From Bacteroides salyersiae WAL 10018 = DSM 18765 = JCM 12988 (GTDB taxonomy: Bacteria > Bacteroidota > Bacteroidia > Bacteroidales > Bacteroidaceae), in NCBI RefSeq assembly GCF_000381365.1, contig NZ_KB905466.1, positions 804,693 to 868,692 on the forward strand: a stretch of DNA of 64,000 bases. The letters run 5' to 3'. Each line of letters opens with the position of its first letter. Positions within the stretch are counted from its first letter, which is position 1. Below are positions 33,446 to 43,604 of the stretch, one piece after another. The notes beneath the pieces were generated by a model. That model was not told the origin of the DNA and did no database searches. It worked only from the letters and a program-made list of their open reading frames with translations. The position numbers were made by a program, and so were the translations under genes.

Positions 33446-34492
33446 TTATTTATTAGTTTGTTCCTCTCTGGCGACGTTGCCCATCGGAATTTCTCCCTGT
33501 ACTTTCTCTGCAGGAAGTTTCAGCGTATAGAGTGATGCTTCGAGCATGCGTACCAGATTGCGTTTTAATTTATCAGGTGAATATACAAAAATCTCTGCTG
33601 TAATTATACGCTGGTTGGCTTTATCCAAACGGGTATGCGATACGAACGGGCCACCCATAAAATCGCCCTTCATTCGCCAAAGCCCACGGGCTTCCATCGT
33701 ATAATCTCCATGTACATCAATAGGTCTCACGTCCACCGTTATAGAATCCGTAGACATATACATCCCTTCTTTTGCCCCCGGAATATTCGCTTTCATCACC
33801 GAATCACGCTTATGAATAAAATATTCCTTCGTGAATGTATTCTTATCGGTATACGGATAAGAATATATAACAAAATTCTGATCGCCGGTAGCTGTATTGG
33901 TAGATGCCCAGAAGAAATCCTTTCCCTCTTTGGAAGAAGCGAGTTCCGCCGGAAGCCAGATATCACAATCGAATTTACTACCTACTTTAGTAGATATATA
34001 ATCATTGTGCTTATGCTGCAACTGAGCTATCTGACGATTCATCTCGGCGCGCGTAAAGAAATCGATAATCTGCTGCTTATTCTCTTCTACAAATTTCTCA
34101 AATTCCTGTTCATTAGGTGCCTGTATGGTAAGAATCAACTGCGGGGCCGCATAAACATCCTTAGCATATTTAAAAGCCGGTTTTGTATAAATATCGCGTA
34201 CGTCCACGATGATGATATTACGTATCAGCTTCAAAGTAGAATCGTAATCTTTCGGAGAAGTATACATAATCCTAAAAGAACGTTCCGACTGCGGCAAACC
34301 CGGCACATCCGTGTCGAGCACATCATACAAAGCCCTTCCTGCCGGACGCTCCCACAAAGCATGATCAACAACTACAAGAATCTCATACGCACGACCGCTG
34401 GAGGTCGGGGTAAATACACCCTTCTTACCATTACAAGAAGAAAAAATCAATGCTACAAGAGCCATACCGAGGAAAAACAGATACTTCTTCAT
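33446..34492 (-). CDS. DUF4837 family lipoprotein
   Basis: 348 residues from the ATG at 34492 (MKKYLFFLG); three extra residues are possible from 34501. The signal ends in FSSCNGKKG, a lipobox, so it is a lipoprotein. The mature sequence (GRAYEILVVVDHALWERPAG, QRIITAEIFVYSPDKLKRN) matches DUF4837, a Bacteroidales family of unknown role. It is the first gene of the operon running to secG. Confidence 0.85.
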   Translation of the reverse strand: MKKYLFFLGMALVALIFSSCNGKKGVFTPTSSGRAYEILVVVDHALWERPAGRALYDVLDTDVPGLPQSERSFRIMYTSPKDYDSTLKLIRNIIIVDVRDIYTKPAFKYAKDVYAAPQLILTIQAPNEQEFEKFVEENKQQIIDFFTRAEMNRQIAQLQHKHNDYISTKVGSKFDCDIWLPAELASSKEGKDFFWASTNTATGDQNFVIYSYPYTDKNTFTKEYFIHKRDSVMKANIPGAKEGMYMSTDSITVDVRPIDVHGDYTMEARGLWRMKGDFMGGPFVSHTRLDKANQRIITAEIFVYSPDKLKRNLVRMLEASLYTLKLPAEKVQGEIPMGNVAREEQTNK

Positions 34493-34566
34493 ATTGATCA
34501 TTTTTTATGTTTTTACAAAACTACGACAAGTTCGTATATTTTCATCCGATAAGTTAATAATTTATA

Positions 34567-35601
34567 TTAATTCTTGTTATTCTCTTCCTGCTTCGCCGTA
34601 GACAACATACCACAAGCAGCAAATATATCCTCCCCTCTTGAAGAACGGATAGTAGAGAACAAGCCATGCGAAGTCAGATAATCACGGAAAGCCGTCATCG
34701 TCTCCATATCAGCACCGTTCAGATCGACATCGGGAATAGCATGAAAACGAATCAGATTCATCCGGCAATCCAACCCACGAAGCAATTTCACAAGTTCCTT
34801 AGCATAAATCAACGAATCATTAACACCCCTAAAAACAATATATTCGAACGAAAGTCTACGTTGTTTACTAAAATCATAGTTCTTTAACAAATCTACGATT
34901 TCAACTATTGAGAAAGCACGTTCGGCAGGCATCAAATCCGAGCGTTGAGAAGGAAGCGGCGAGTGCAAGCTAATCGCCAGATGGCAATCGCTCTCTTCTA
35001 TAAAATGCTGCAGCCCCTTACGCAATCCCACAGTAGAAAGAGTGATCCGTTTAGGACTCCACGCGTAGCCATAAGAAGCTGTCAAAATTTCCAAAGCCTT
35101 CAGCACCTCATCCAAATTATCCAAAGGTTCACCCATTCCCATCATGACAATATTGGTCAGCTTATCGCACTCCGGCAATGAGTTTATCTGATTCAGTATT
35201 TGATTAGAAGTCAGATTCGCCGTAAATCCCTGCTTTCCGGTCATACAGAACTTGCAATTCATTTTGCACCCCACCTGTGAAGAGACACAAAGAGTAGCAC
35301 GGTCGTCATCCGGAATATACACTGCTTCCACGAAATGATTCTCTCCTACCCGATAAAGATATTTAATAGTGCCATCGACCGAATGCATGGCATCGACAGG
35401 CGCTTCCCCTCCTACTTCATAATCGGCCTTCAATGCTTCCCGGTGTTTCAATGACAAATTAGTCATTTCATCAATAGTAGCCACCTTTTTATCATAAAGC
35501 CATGATGCAATCTGCTTAGCGGCAAATCCCGGCATTCCCAAGCCTCTGACTACCGATTGCAACTCAGCAAGAGTCATTCCCAAAAGAGGATATTTAGACA
35601 T
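34567..35601 (-). CDS. rlmN: 23S rRNA (adenine2503-C2)-methyltransferase
   Basis: 344 residues, full length. The radical-SAM cluster CKMNCKFCMTGKQGF (CxxxCxxC), GMGEPLDN, the methyl-carrying Cys near the C-terminus (DIFAACGML) and SLHSPLPSQR are all present. It methylates A2503 of 23S rRNA, and in homologues also a tRNA adenine. It stands alone, with a TACATTTG box 28 bases upstream. Confidence 0.96.
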   Translation of the reverse strand: MSKYPLLGMTLAELQSVVRGLGMPGFAAKQIASWLYDKKVATIDEMTNLSLKHREALKADYEVGGEAPVDAMHSVDGTIKYLYRVGENHFVEAVYIPDDDRATLCVSSQVGCKMNCKFCMTGKQGFTANLTSNQILNQINSLPECDKLTNIVMMGMGEPLDNLDEVLKALEILTASYGYAWSPKRITLSTVGLRKGLQHFIEESDCHLAISLHSPLPSQRSDLMPAERAFSIVEIVDLLKNYDFSKQRRLSFEYIVFRGVNDSLIYAKELVKLLRGLDCRMNLIRFHAIPDVDLNGADMETMTAFRDYLTSHGLFSTIRSSRGEDIFAACGMLSTAKQEENNKN

Positions 35602-35628
35602 ATTCTTTACAAATCAACGTTATTTATG

Positions 35629-35636
35629 CAAATGTA
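35629..35636 (-). promoter_or_regulatory. -7 box (TACATTTG) of rlmN
   Basis: The minus strand reads TACATTTG, 28 bases upstream of the rlmN ATG. Confidence 0.6.
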
Positions 35637-35684
35637 AGGAATTAAAGTTAATTTCAGAGCAGACTACAGACAAAAGTTAACGTA

Positions 35685-35716
35685 AAAAGGCCGTTCCCAT
35701 CCAGGAACAGCCTTTT
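35685..35716 (-). terminator. Terminator between the chaperone gene and rlmN
   Basis: AAAAGGCCGTTCC, CATCCA, GGAACAGCCTTTT forms a stem with one mismatch and a T run on both strands. It follows the minus-strand chaperone gene. Confidence 0.8.
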
Positions 35717-35763
35717 ACATATCTTCATTCAGTTTTAGACCCTATTTAAACAGCCTCTTATTA

Positions 35764-37902
35764 TCAGAAGAATAAATAACGTGAATCCTTCACTTCACCC
35801 TTCAGATAAAGATCATTCATCAAACGTCCTGCCAAACGAGCGTGCATATTTTCCAATGTAGCTTCTTCTGTTTTCGCATCAAACGTTTCATTTAGCTTAT
35901 CTTTCGCATACATCTGCAGCACAAACACTCCGGCATTTCCTTTAATCGGAGCACTCAATTTATTAAGTTCTGCTACTGAAGCATAAGCACCTACCAACGG
36001 CTCACTGCTACGCAAAGCGGCAATATAAGCAGGAGCAGCGAAAGTAACATGTTTCACAGAATCACTCACCGCATTGGCCATTGACTTGTACTGATCAAAA
36101 GAAGTTGCATTAGCAGCTTTCATATCGGCCATTATCTTTTCAGCCTTCTTATCTTTTACAATCTCCGCTCTCAACTGATCTTGTACCTGTTGCAACGAAC
36201 GATAGCCTTCAGGAGTTACACCAGCCAGCGCAACCACCAGCAGTCTGTCGCTTTCACCACATTCATATAATCCGGAAACTTCACCCGGCTTAGCAGAGAA
36301 CGCCCATTTCAAAGCTTCTTTGGTACCTCTGACACCACCAATTCCATGCTCAGAGCTATACAAATCGTTTCTTTCCAACAATCTATATCCGGCTTCTTCT
36401 GCATTCGCCACCATTTTATCCAAAGAAGGATTAGCAGCAATAAACTGGCTGAAATTATTATAAGCTCTATTATAAGTTTCCTTGCTGAAATTTACCGGAC
36501 GCTTGATCACGGCTACTTTATATTTATCCTTAACAGCCTTTTTATTGGTCACTTGAAGAATAATATTAGCCTGTCCGAAAGCCAAATTAGCTACCTCTTT
36601 TACTCCCAAATTATTGATAGTAGAGATAAATTTCAAATTCTCATTATCAATCTGTTGATTCTCATAACTTGCAGCAGCCAGCCAGTTGGCATCTCCGGTC
36701 TGACCATACTTCTTTGCCAGTTCAGCAAAGTCCGCACCACCTTTAATGGCATTATAAATACTGTCGGCCAATGTTTTTGTTTTGGCAGCATCTTCTGCAT
36801 ATACCTGAATCTGACGGAATTCGATTGAGTCGGGGGCAGCCGCCTTTGCAACTACCTTGAAAGAATTAATCGTATTATCAGCACCGTTATAATAAGGACC
36901 ATATACTTTACCGATCGCAGCAGAGTCCATACGGGCAATTACATCTCTCGGGAAAGCTGTTTTGTTATAAAACAAATCAACATACGGCTGTTCCGAACCG
37001 GTAAAACGGATGAAAGAAGTATAATCATTATCCGTAGCAGCCAACTGCTGAGTATAATCCTCAACCTCTTTTTCGATAGCAGCTCTGTCTTCAGGGCTTG
37101 CAGTTACCTGTACATCGATATATTTGATGTCACGGGTTTCCACATACTGTTTGAACTGTTCCTTTTTCTTATTATAAAGATCTTTCAATTCCGATTCCTT
37201 CACTGTAATTGTAGAATCCACGATAGAAGAATAAGGCACTGCTGCAAGCAACACATCCATTTGATTTACTCTTGCATCAAAAGCATCCTGTGCCTCTATC
37301 GGATTAGACAAAAGTGATTTCGAAATCAAAGCCTGATATTTTTCTGCCAGACGGTTCTGAATCAAACTCTTTTCTACAAACGACCAGAATTTATACATCA
37401 TAGTGTATTGTTCCACGTACTGAGCCGGCATTTGAGAAGGATTCATTTTCGAATACTCTACCAAGAACTTCTTCAACATATCTTTATCAAAAGCACCTGT
37501 TTGTGGATTCCGGAACGGAGTCTGCTGCAAAAGCGGATGAACACCGGCATCGATGATTGCCTGAATCTCTGCTTTTGACACAGTAAGTCCGAGTTTTTTT
37601 GCTTCGTTTTCAAGAAGTTTATTATTTACGTACGTACGCCATACTTCATCTTTTACTTGATTGGTCTGATCGTCACTCAACGAAGTCGTCCCACTTGAGA
37701 ACTTTATTATGTCAGTATACTCTTCTACCAATGCCTGATAGTCTTGAGCGGAAAGTGCGTCCCCGTTCACCTCTCCTACGTCATGTGACTGGTGCGGCTG
37801 CAATACTTTCCATGCGTCACCCGCAATGAAAGCAAACAACGCCAAGCCAATAACGATCACCAATAAAGGTCCTTTCGATCTAATGTTTTGTAATGTTGCC
37901 AT
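35764..37902 (-). CDS. SurA/PpiD-type periplasmic folding factor (parvulin-like)
   Basis: 712 residues. One membrane helix near the N-terminus (GPLLVIVIGLALFAFIAG) anchors a large periplasmic part, with a SurA_N-like domain (VNNKLLENEAKKLGLTVSKAE) and a parvulin-type domain (EFRQIQVYAEDAAKT, GGADFAELAKKYGQ), then a second degenerate parvulin-like region. This is the PpiD-like architecture. It chaperones exported outer-membrane proteins. It follows the CBS/CorC gene after 120 bases. Confidence 0.92.
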   Translation of the reverse strand: MATLQNIRSKGPLLVIVIGLALFAFIAGDAWKVLQPHQSHDVGEVNGDALSAQDYQALVEEYTDIIKFSSGTTSLSDDQTNQVKDEVWRTYVNNKLLENEAKKLGLTVSKAEIQAIIDAGVHPLLQQTPFRNPQTGAFDKDMLKKFLVEYSKMNPSQMPAQYVEQYTMMYKFWSFVEKSLIQNRLAEKYQALISKSLLSNPIEAQDAFDARVNQMDVLLAAVPYSSIVDSTITVKESELKDLYNKKKEQFKQYVETRDIKYIDVQVTASPEDRAAIEKEVEDYTQQLAATDNDYTSFIRFTGSEQPYVDLFYNKTAFPRDVIARMDSAAIGKVYGPYYNGADNTINSFKVVAKAAAPDSIEFRQIQVYAEDAAKTKTLADSIYNAIKGGADFAELAKKYGQTGDANWLAAASYENQQIDNENLKFISTINNLGVKEVANLAFGQANIILQVTNKKAVKDKYKVAVIKRPVNFSKETYNRAYNNFSQFIAANPSLDKMVANAEEAGYRLLERNDLYSSEHGIGGVRGTKEALKWAFSAKPGEVSGLYECGESDRLLVVALAGVTPEGYRSLQQVQDQLRAEIVKDKKAEKIMADMKAANATSFDQYKSMANAVSDSVKHVTFAAPAYIAALRSSEPLVGAYASVAELNKLSAPIKGNAGVFVLQMYAKDKLNETFDAKTEEATLENMHARLAGRLMNDLYLKGEVKDSRYLFF

Positions 37903-38022
37903 TTTAATTAATACAGTTTATTTGTTTATTATTATTTTCTCCTTAGTTGTTTTAGCGCACGAAGATACAAAAAATGCTAATATACATCTATTTATTAGCG
38001 AAAAAAATGGAGGTATACAGCA

Positions 38023-39279
38023 TTATTCCGCAACTTTCAGCCGTACAAGCTCTATTTTTGTCGGTGTAACCTTAATAATTTTAAACTCATACCGCCCGAT
38101 AGAAATAATTTCATGCAATTTCGGGAAGCTCTGATATTGACTAAGAATCAATCCGCCAACCGTCAGATAATCGTCTGATTCGGGCAGGTCAAGATCAAAG
38201 GTTTCGTTCACTTTTTCTATTTCCAGACGTCCGGAAAGCACATACTCCCCTTCTCCTATCTGCTTACAAATATAAGATGTATTATCGTGTTCATCCTCTA
38301 TATCACCGAATATTTCTTCTACCAGATCTTCCAAAGAAACAATTCCGGAAGTTCCTCCGAACTCATCCACTACCACGGCAATTGTTTTCTTTTGCTGCAT
38401 AAAAAGTTTCATCAATTTGTGGGCGGCCATTGTCTCCGGTACGATAGGTACCTCCTTTACGTTCTCCCGCCAATCTTTGGGATTACGGAACATTTCCGAC
38501 GAATGAATATAACCCACCACATTATCGATGTTCCCATCATAAACAATAATCTTGGAAATCCCGGATTCCACAAACCGGTTTTTCAAATCTTCCAGCGTAG
38601 TAGACAGATCGACAGCTACCACCTCTGTACGGGGCACAATACAATCCCTTATTTTTATCGTTGAGAAATCCAGAGCATTCTGAAATATCTTCACCTCCGT
38701 ATCCAGTTCTTCACTGTTATCGGCATTATCTATGCCGGACTGCACAAAATAATCCAAATCGACCTTTCCAAATGCCTTTGCGGATGCCTCCTTGTTTATT
38801 TTCATCCCGAACAGACGCAGGAACAAATAAGATACTCCGGAAGCAAATTTAGAAATAGGATAAAGAATAATATAACAAAAGAACAAAGGAACCGCACAGA
38901 CATTCAATACCAGATTAGGGTTAATTTTAAACAGCGTTTTGGGCAAAAACTCCCCTGTCACCAAGATAATCAGAGTTGAAATAACAGTCTGTACCAGAAC
39001 CATCACAAAGTGATTCGTAATAAATCCGGATAAAAGATTATCACCAATAATCTGTGCCATCAAAATACCGTAAATAACCAATGCTATGTTGTTACCCACC
39101 AACATAGTAGAAATAAAGTTATTCGGATTTTTAAAAAAGATAGATAAGATTCGCGATGAGATTCCTCCTTTCCGTTCCAGTTCAAATCGCAATTTGTCTA
39201 CTGAAATGAAAGCAATTTCCATTCCCGAAAAGAAGGCTGAGAAAGCCATGGTTATCAAAAGGTAAATAATAATGCTCAT
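38023..39279 (-). CDS. CNNM/CBS-domain membrane protein with CorC/HlyC domain
   Basis: 418 residues. About four N-terminal membrane helices form a CNNM domain (FSAFFSGMEIAFISVDKLR). Two CBS domains follow (CIVPRTEVVAVDL; PIVPETMAAHKLMKLF) and then a CorC/HlyC transporter-associated domain (EYVLSGRLEIEKVNETFDL). Members of this group take part in Mg or Co ion homeostasis; the name hemolysin is historical. It is the fifth gene in the coaX operon, overlapping or nearly touching lptC (3 bases). Confidence 0.9.
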   Translation of the reverse strand: MSIIIYLLITMAFSAFFSGMEIAFISVDKLRFELERKGGISSRILSIFFKNPNNFISTMLVGNNIALVIYGILMAQIIGDNLLSGFITNHFVMVLVQTVISTLIILVTGEFLPKTLFKINPNLVLNVCAVPLFFCYIILYPISKFASGVSYLFLRLFGMKINKEASAKAFGKVDLDYFVQSGIDNADNSEELDTEVKIFQNALDFSTIKIRDCIVPRTEVVAVDLSTTLEDLKNRFVESGISKIIVYDGNIDNVVGYIHSSEMFRNPKDWRENVKEVPIVPETMAAHKLMKLFMQQKKTIAVVVDEFGGTSGIVSLEDLVEEIFGDIEDEHDNTSYICKQIGEGEYVLSGRLEIEKVNETFDLDLPESDDYLTVGGLILSQYQSFPKLHEIISIGRYEFKIIKVTPTKIELVRLKVAE

Positions 39280-39282
39280 AAT

Positions 39283-39900
39283 CTAATTTACAGAATCCGC
39301 AGGTGCCTTTTGATCTTCTTCGTCCACATAGAACACCCCTCCCATATTTCTTATCTGATAATTCGTCATTTGCTGGTTCGAATCAAAACCATATCCGGTG
39401 ATAATCCGATCCGGTTGCTCGATACGTATGAAACGATCCGAATAAACCTTTTCCGTCGCTTGATTCCAATACAACAGCTCCGTATTGAAACGTTCCCCTT
39501 TCCGGTTCTTAATATCAACATGTCCCATCAACTTCCAGAGTTTTTGCTTATCATAATAATAAGCAGTATCCGCTTTTATACTGGCATCCACATTAAACAC
39601 AGAATCGAACTGTTCCAGATAGACCCCTTTTTCAAAAGCCCAATAGGAAGGCTTCTTGCGGTCGTATACCAGCCATTCGTCAGCATCCATGCGATAGCGC
39701 GTCACTCCTGAATCAGAGATATAGGTAACCACGTCCATAGTAGCCATCGAAGGCAATGAATCCCGTTCCGTTATGGCCTCGCCGAGTTTTTTCTCCTTTC
39801 CTCCGCAAGAAGGAAATAAAAGAAGCATAACAATTGCCCCAAAGGCAATTGTTATGCTCATATTTTTACTAAATAAAAAGTTACTTTTCTGTTGTAACAT
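39283..39900 (-). CDS. lptC: LptC-family LPS transport protein
   Basis: 205 residues. The N-terminus has a hydrophobic stretch ending in LFPSCGGKE, a possible lipobox. The mature part (MATMDVVTYISDSGVTRYRM, LMGHVDIKNRKGERFNTELLYWN) is a beta-jellyroll of the LptC/OstA type that passes LPS from the inner-membrane LptBFG to LptA. Being a lipoprotein rather than having a plain membrane helix is usual in Bacteroidetes. The gene order with coaX and the CBS/CorC gene is conserved. Confidence 0.9.
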   Translation of the reverse strand: MLQQKSNFLFSKNMSITIAFGAIVMLLLFPSCGGKEKKLGEAITERDSLPSMATMDVVTYISDSGVTRYRMDADEWLVYDRKKPSYWAFEKGVYLEQFDSVFNVDASIKADTAYYYDKQKLWKLMGHVDIKNRKGERFNTELLYWNQATEKVYSDRFIRIEQPDRIITGYGFDSNQQMTNYQIRNMGGVFYVDEEDQKAPADSVN

Positions 39901-39903
39901 ATA

Positions 39904-41229
39904 TTATCTGATCGTCGTAGTCTCCCCGATCCATCCACCAATAGTGATACGGTCTCCTGCTTTATAACCCAACATAAAGAGGTCTTTAGCTTCCGGAGTA
40001 TAAGCTGAATAAGAAGAGATTAACTTATTTGCTTCTTCAGCAACACTGGGATCTACCGCTTTTGCTCTTTGCAACTTGTCAATAGCAGCAAAGAAAGTAC
40101 ATTTATTCAATGCCGGCTCATCGTTCCATTTATAATTACCTGCATACAGCTGCGCAATCAAAATATAAGGAGCCCCAAAGTTCTCATTGAAGCTGATAGC
40201 CTTTTGTGCATAACTTCTTGCCTGAGAAAGTTTTTTAGCTGAAGCCAATACACTCGCAGCTTTATAAGCGTTATCCGCTTTCTTTGCATTGTCTGTTTCA
40301 AGGTTTATAGCTTCATCAAAAAACTTAACCGAACCGTCGATATCTCCTTTCTTGAATGCCATTGCAGCACAACCTACGGCAGCATCCGCACTCGGTTCCA
40401 GTTTGTATGCATATAAAGAAGCCTGCAGATATGCATCACTGTCTTTACAGCCCATTAATGCCATTACCTTGATCACTTCTTTCAGCGCCTCCAGATTAGC
40501 CTGGTTAGCTTCAACTTTCGGAGCATATATTTCCTGTAATGATTCACAAGTAGCAGCACCACTGTTAATAAACTGAGCGTCCAATCCTTCTCTTACCGAT
40601 TTCAAAGCAGTCTTAAGAGCTTCTTTATCTGTATTGGCAATAGCTTCATCCGTATATTGAGTATCAAGCAGATAATCCTTGATAAACTGCTCCTTGTGAG
40701 ACGGATCAGCTTTCAACTTCTGCAAAGACATATCCAAGAAGAAATGCATTACATTAGGAGAAGCTTCCGCTTTCGTGTTTTCAAGAGATTCTTTAAACCA
40801 TGCATAAGCTTGGTTCACATCTGGTGACGGAGCATACTGAATATATGCAAGCGCCTTATCTCCAAGCGCATCCGCAACAGAAGGTACTCCTTTCATTCTC
40901 GTCTGGAAATCTGGAATATACTTCATACGTACATCATGCGTATGCATCAACTCCTCAAAATACTTTTTATATTCAGGACTGTTCTTATCACTGATTTGTT
41001 TCATTAATCCCTCTAAAATCAAGAATCCGTCCTTAAATGTATAATAACGAAGTGTAGGACAAGTTTCCAACACAATCTTCCACGGCGCATAGGCATCCTT
41101 GAAGTTACCTGCTTTCACAGCTTCATGTGATACACTACTGTTAGGGATACAGATACTGTCACTCTGTGCCATAACAGAGGTTGCACCCGCCGAAAGGAAC
41201 AACACAGCCATTAGCGTTTTAATCTTCAT
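39904..41229 (-). CDS. Exported tetratricopeptide-repeat protein
   Basis: 441 residues with a signal peptide (MKIKTLMAVLFLSAGATSVMAQ). TPR-like helical pairs run along the protein, clearest in MAFKKGDIDGSVKFFDEAIN and ASAKKLSQARSYAQKAISFN. It is probably periplasmic and acts in protein-protein contact. It is co-transcribed with lptC (3 bases) and the outer membrane protein gene (45 bases). No specific partner is known. Confidence 0.85.
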   Translation of the reverse strand: MKIKTLMAVLFLSAGATSVMAQSDSICIPNSSVSHEAVKAGNFKDAYAPWKIVLETCPTLRYYTFKDGFLILEGLMKQISDKNSPEYKKYFEELMHTHDVRMKYIPDFQTRMKGVPSVADALGDKALAYIQYAPSPDVNQAYAWFKESLENTKAEASPNVMHFFLDMSLQKLKADPSHKEQFIKDYLLDTQYTDEAIANTDKEALKTALKSVREGLDAQFINSGAATCESLQEIYAPKVEANQANLEALKEVIKVMALMGCKDSDAYLQASLYAYKLEPSADAAVGCAAMAFKKGDIDGSVKFFDEAINLETDNAKKADNAYKAASVLASAKKLSQARSYAQKAISFNENFGAPYILIAQLYAGNYKWNDEPALNKCTFFAAIDKLQRAKAVDPSVAEEANKLISSYSAYTPEAKDLFMLGYKAGDRITIGGWIGETTTIR

Positions 41230-41274
41230 TGTATCTAAATTTTAGTTGTTATATAATTTGTCTATTCTTCAATA

Positions 41275-42537
41275 TTAATCCACCTTACGTTTAAAGAACC
41301 AACGTTCATTAAATGTAATGCCGATACTGAATCTCAAAATATTTTCATTCAGCATGCCTGCCTGCAAACCTTCCACGCGCACATATTGTGCCGTAACACT
41401 GACAATCGAACGTGAACGGGGAACAGGCAAACCAAAACCGGCCGTTACACCATATTCACGAGAAGCTCTTTCACCGGCTTCCGTTTTATAATAAGGAGTC
41501 GTATAATACCCTCCCAAACGATATTTTACATGTCCGAAATAGTTTCTTCCTATTTTTGAAGGAATATACTCCGCACCCACAGAAATCTTCGTACGGTCAC
41601 AAAAAGCGTTCGGTTGATTCATGTACGTTACATCTCCCCATTTCTGCAGACTATAGTCAACACCTACAGTCAGCCGGTCGTCGTATTTATAAGTAACACC
41701 TGCCCCGAAGCAATTCGGTGTACCAAATGTCGCTATCGTATCTTTTACGGTAATTACGCTCGTATTTGTCTGCACATAAGTATCATTATTCAAATTGTGC
41801 TTCGGGGTAAACACCGCTCCCAGCGTCACAGAATGTTTCTTCCCAATCGGCTGAGTATACTGTATACCAAAATCCAGTTTATAATCACGCACTGACATAC
41901 CGGTAGTTTCTACATACGAATTCGACACCGTCTGTCCGTAAATATCCGTGTAAGAAGGATAAACCATACCCAATGTCCGTGTGATATCTCCCCAAAAATA
42001 AGAGACATTCGCACCGATAGACAGGTTATTCAAAACCTTCACACCCAATCCGACATATAATTGATGCAAACCGCCGTCACCAAGCAATTGTTTTGTATAA
42101 GCAGGGCTGGTAGATGTTTCCGAATACGATTGCGACACATTGTATCCCACATTCGAAAAAGGTAACAACCCGATACTCATCGCCACTCTTCTATGCAGAC
42201 GGAACTGCATGGCAATATAATCAAAGCTGGAATTCTTTACATTCAGCTTTACCGAACCGTCACTTATGTTAGAATTCTGCAAACTCGCCCCACCTTCAAA
42301 CAAGAATGTCAGCGAATCGATAGCTGTATATGAAGCAGGATTCAACGGATTAATCTGTGAGCCGTCTCGCAATCCAAAAGCAATCCCTCCCATTGCTTTG
42401 CTGTTTCCAAAATTCTGATTGACTAAATCGCCATAGCCATATCGTGTATAGGGAGAGTTTGTATTATTTTGAGCGACTGTCACCCCTGCAAAAGCCATGA
42501 GCAAAAGCGCACAAAGTGTCTGTTTAAATCCTACCAT
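41275..42537 (-). CDS. Outer membrane beta-barrel protein (FadL/PorV-like)
   Basis: 420 residues with a signal peptide ([16 protein letters not shown]). The mature protein begins [17 protein letters not shown] and has repeated amphipathic strands ([35 protein letters not shown]), ending [18 protein letters not shown]. It resembles the FadL-like / PorV-like barrels. No transport substrate can be read off. It overlaps the coaX stop by 14 bases. Confidence 0.82.
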   Translation of the reverse strand: MVGFKQTLCALLLMAFAGVTVAQNNTNSPYTRYGYGDLVNQNFGNSKAMGGIAFGLRDGSQINPLNPASYTAIDSLTFLFEGGASLQNSNISDGSVKLNVKNSSFDYIAMQFRLHRRVAMSIGLLPFSNVGYNVSQSYSETSTSPAYTKQLLGDGGLHQLYVGLGVKVLNNLSIGANVSYFWGDITRTLGMVYPSYTDIYGQTVSNSYVETTGMSVRDYKLDFGIQYTQPIGKKHSVTLGAVFTPKHNLNNDTYVQTNTSVITVKDTIATFGTPNCFGAGVTYKYDDRLTVGVDYSLQKWGDVTYMNQPNAFCDRTKISVGAEYIPSKIGRNYFGHVKYRLGGYYTTPYYKTEAGERASREYGVTAGFGLPVPRSRSIVSVTAQYVRVEGLQAGMLNENILRFSIGITFNERWFFKRKVD

Positions 42538-43255
42538 TATTATAGTTTAAAATTCTATTTAATCCTTTCAACACTAAAAATCTATCTGCAAAGATGACAC
42601 TTTTTACGTTCGTATCAAAAGAAAAATCATCTCCACCCGTTAAAAAAACCAAAAGTTCAGGATATTTATGTTTCATAGCCGTAATATAACCTGATATTTC
42701 ATACTCGATTCCTTTCTTCACACCGGCACGTATGGCAGTCTCCGTATCCTTTCCCAAATCCAAAGAACGTCCTTGAGGGTCAACCAGTGGCAGGCGTCCG
42801 GTAAATTGATGTAACGCTTTGAAGCGCATCTGCAGCCCCGGTGAAATATTTCCACCATGATATTGTCCTTCAGAATCAATAAATTCATAGGTTATACAGG
42901 TACCGGCATCGATCACCAATATATTTCTATCCGGAAATTGTTCATGGGCAGCCACCACAGCCGCCATCCGGTCATACCCCAAAGTATCAGGAGTTTCGTA
43001 CAAATTGATTACCGGTAAAGGAGTATCTTTATCCAGCCAGAGCAAAGGTATAGGAAGTTTACGCAAACGCTCGGAAACACATTCATTCAGATCGATAACA
43101 GTGGCTACAATTCCCTGTTCAACCGGATGCTCAATGCAAATATTCTCCAGGCAATCCAATGACTGATTAGAATCATAAATTACATTCACCATCGTCTCCC
43201 CATCAAAAAGGGCTACTTTGGCTATCGTATTTCCTATATCGACAATTAAATTCAC
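42524..43255 (-). CDS. coaX: Type III pantothenate kinase
   Basis: 243 residues from a GTG at 43255 (encoding the first residue of [19 protein letters not shown]). The in-frame ATG at 43312 adds 19 residues unlike the family. Motifs are DIGNTIAK (phosphate 1), [23 protein letters not shown] and [15 protein letters not shown], all typical of CoaX. It is the ATP- and K-dependent first enzyme of CoA synthesis and is insensitive to CoA. It leads a five-gene minus-strand operon. A TATCTTTG box lies 24-31 bases upstream of the GTG. Confidence 0.93.
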   Translation of the reverse strand: MNLIVDIGNTIAKVALFDGETMVNVIYDSNQSLDCLENICIEHPVEQGIVATVIDLNECVSERLRKLPIPLLWLDKDTPLPVINLYETPDTLGYDRMAAVVAAHEQFPDRNILVIDAGTCITYEFIDSEGQYHGGNISPGLQMRFKALHQFTGRLPLVDPQGRSLDLGKDTETAIRAGVKKGIEYEISGYITAMKHKYPELLVFLTGGDDFSFDTNVKSVIFADRFLVLKGLNRILNYNNGRI

Positions 43256-43278
43256 TATACTTATCGTTTTTGAGCGTG

Positions 43279-43286
43279 CAAAGATA
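43279..43286 (-). promoter_or_regulatory. -7 box (TATCTTTG) of coaX
   Basis: The plus strand CAAAGATA gives TATCTTTG on the minus strand. Its position, 24 bases before the GTG at 43255, supports that start over the upstream ATG, which it overlaps. Confidence 0.65.
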
Positions 43287-43320
43287 GGCATAAAAATTAA
43301 AGCATGTAGCACACTTATAC

Positions 43321-43362
43321 AAAAAACTCCCGGGAAGTTCTTTCACCAAACTTCCGGGAGTC
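43321..43362 (-). terminator. Terminator after the HU-like / 31-aa ORF pair
   Basis: ACTCCCGGGAAGTT pairs with ACTTCCGGGAGT around a loop CTTTCACCAA. On the minus strand a run of six T residues follows. Confidence 0.88.
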
Positions 43363-43389
43363 TCCTTAAATCAATTATATTTTCTTATT

Positions 43390-43485
43390 TTAGAATGTCA
43401 TTGCCTGACCACCTATTACGCCTGCAATAGCACTTGCCACTGCAATAACCACTTTCAAAATTGTATTCCAAACCGTTTTCTTCAT
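43390..43485 (-). CDS. 31-residue smalltalk-like small protein
   Basis: The 31-residue frame reads MKKTVWNTILKVVIAVASAI followed by a small Gly/Ala-rich tail. It has a Lys start and a hydrophobic Val/Ala/Ile stretch that could span the membrane once. It sits 120 bases downstream of the HU-like gene, before a strong terminator. In Bacteroides genomes such mini-genes next to HU-like genes have been named smalltalk proteins. Function is unknown. Confidence rests on recognised pattern, a plausible upstream purine-rich site and position. Confidence 0.75.
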   Translation of the reverse strand: MKKTVWNTILKVVIAVASAIAGVIGGQAMTF

Positions 43486-43604
43486 ATTTCCGTTCTTTTT
43501 AATAATTAAGGAGCAAAAGAATCAAGTTCTGCGCAGCCACCTTTTACCCCTCAACTTTCAATTTTCAACTCTCAACTTTTAACTAAATAAGGCTTTCAGC
43601 TAAA

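Noticed and set aside
33635..34552. 305-codon plus-strand frame opposite the DUF4837 gene
   Set aside because: The reverse strand has a recognisable lipoprotein with signal and family match, and this frame shows no plausible protein features.
36346..36828. Plus-strand frame of 160 codons opposite the SurA/PpiD gene
   Set aside because: It is a shadow of the minus-strand gene, which has a membrane anchor and parvulin motifs.
43255..43312. Use of the ATG at 43312 as the coaX start
   Set aside because: It adds 19 residues unlike any CoaX and overlaps the -7 box. The GTG at 43255 begins exactly at the family start.
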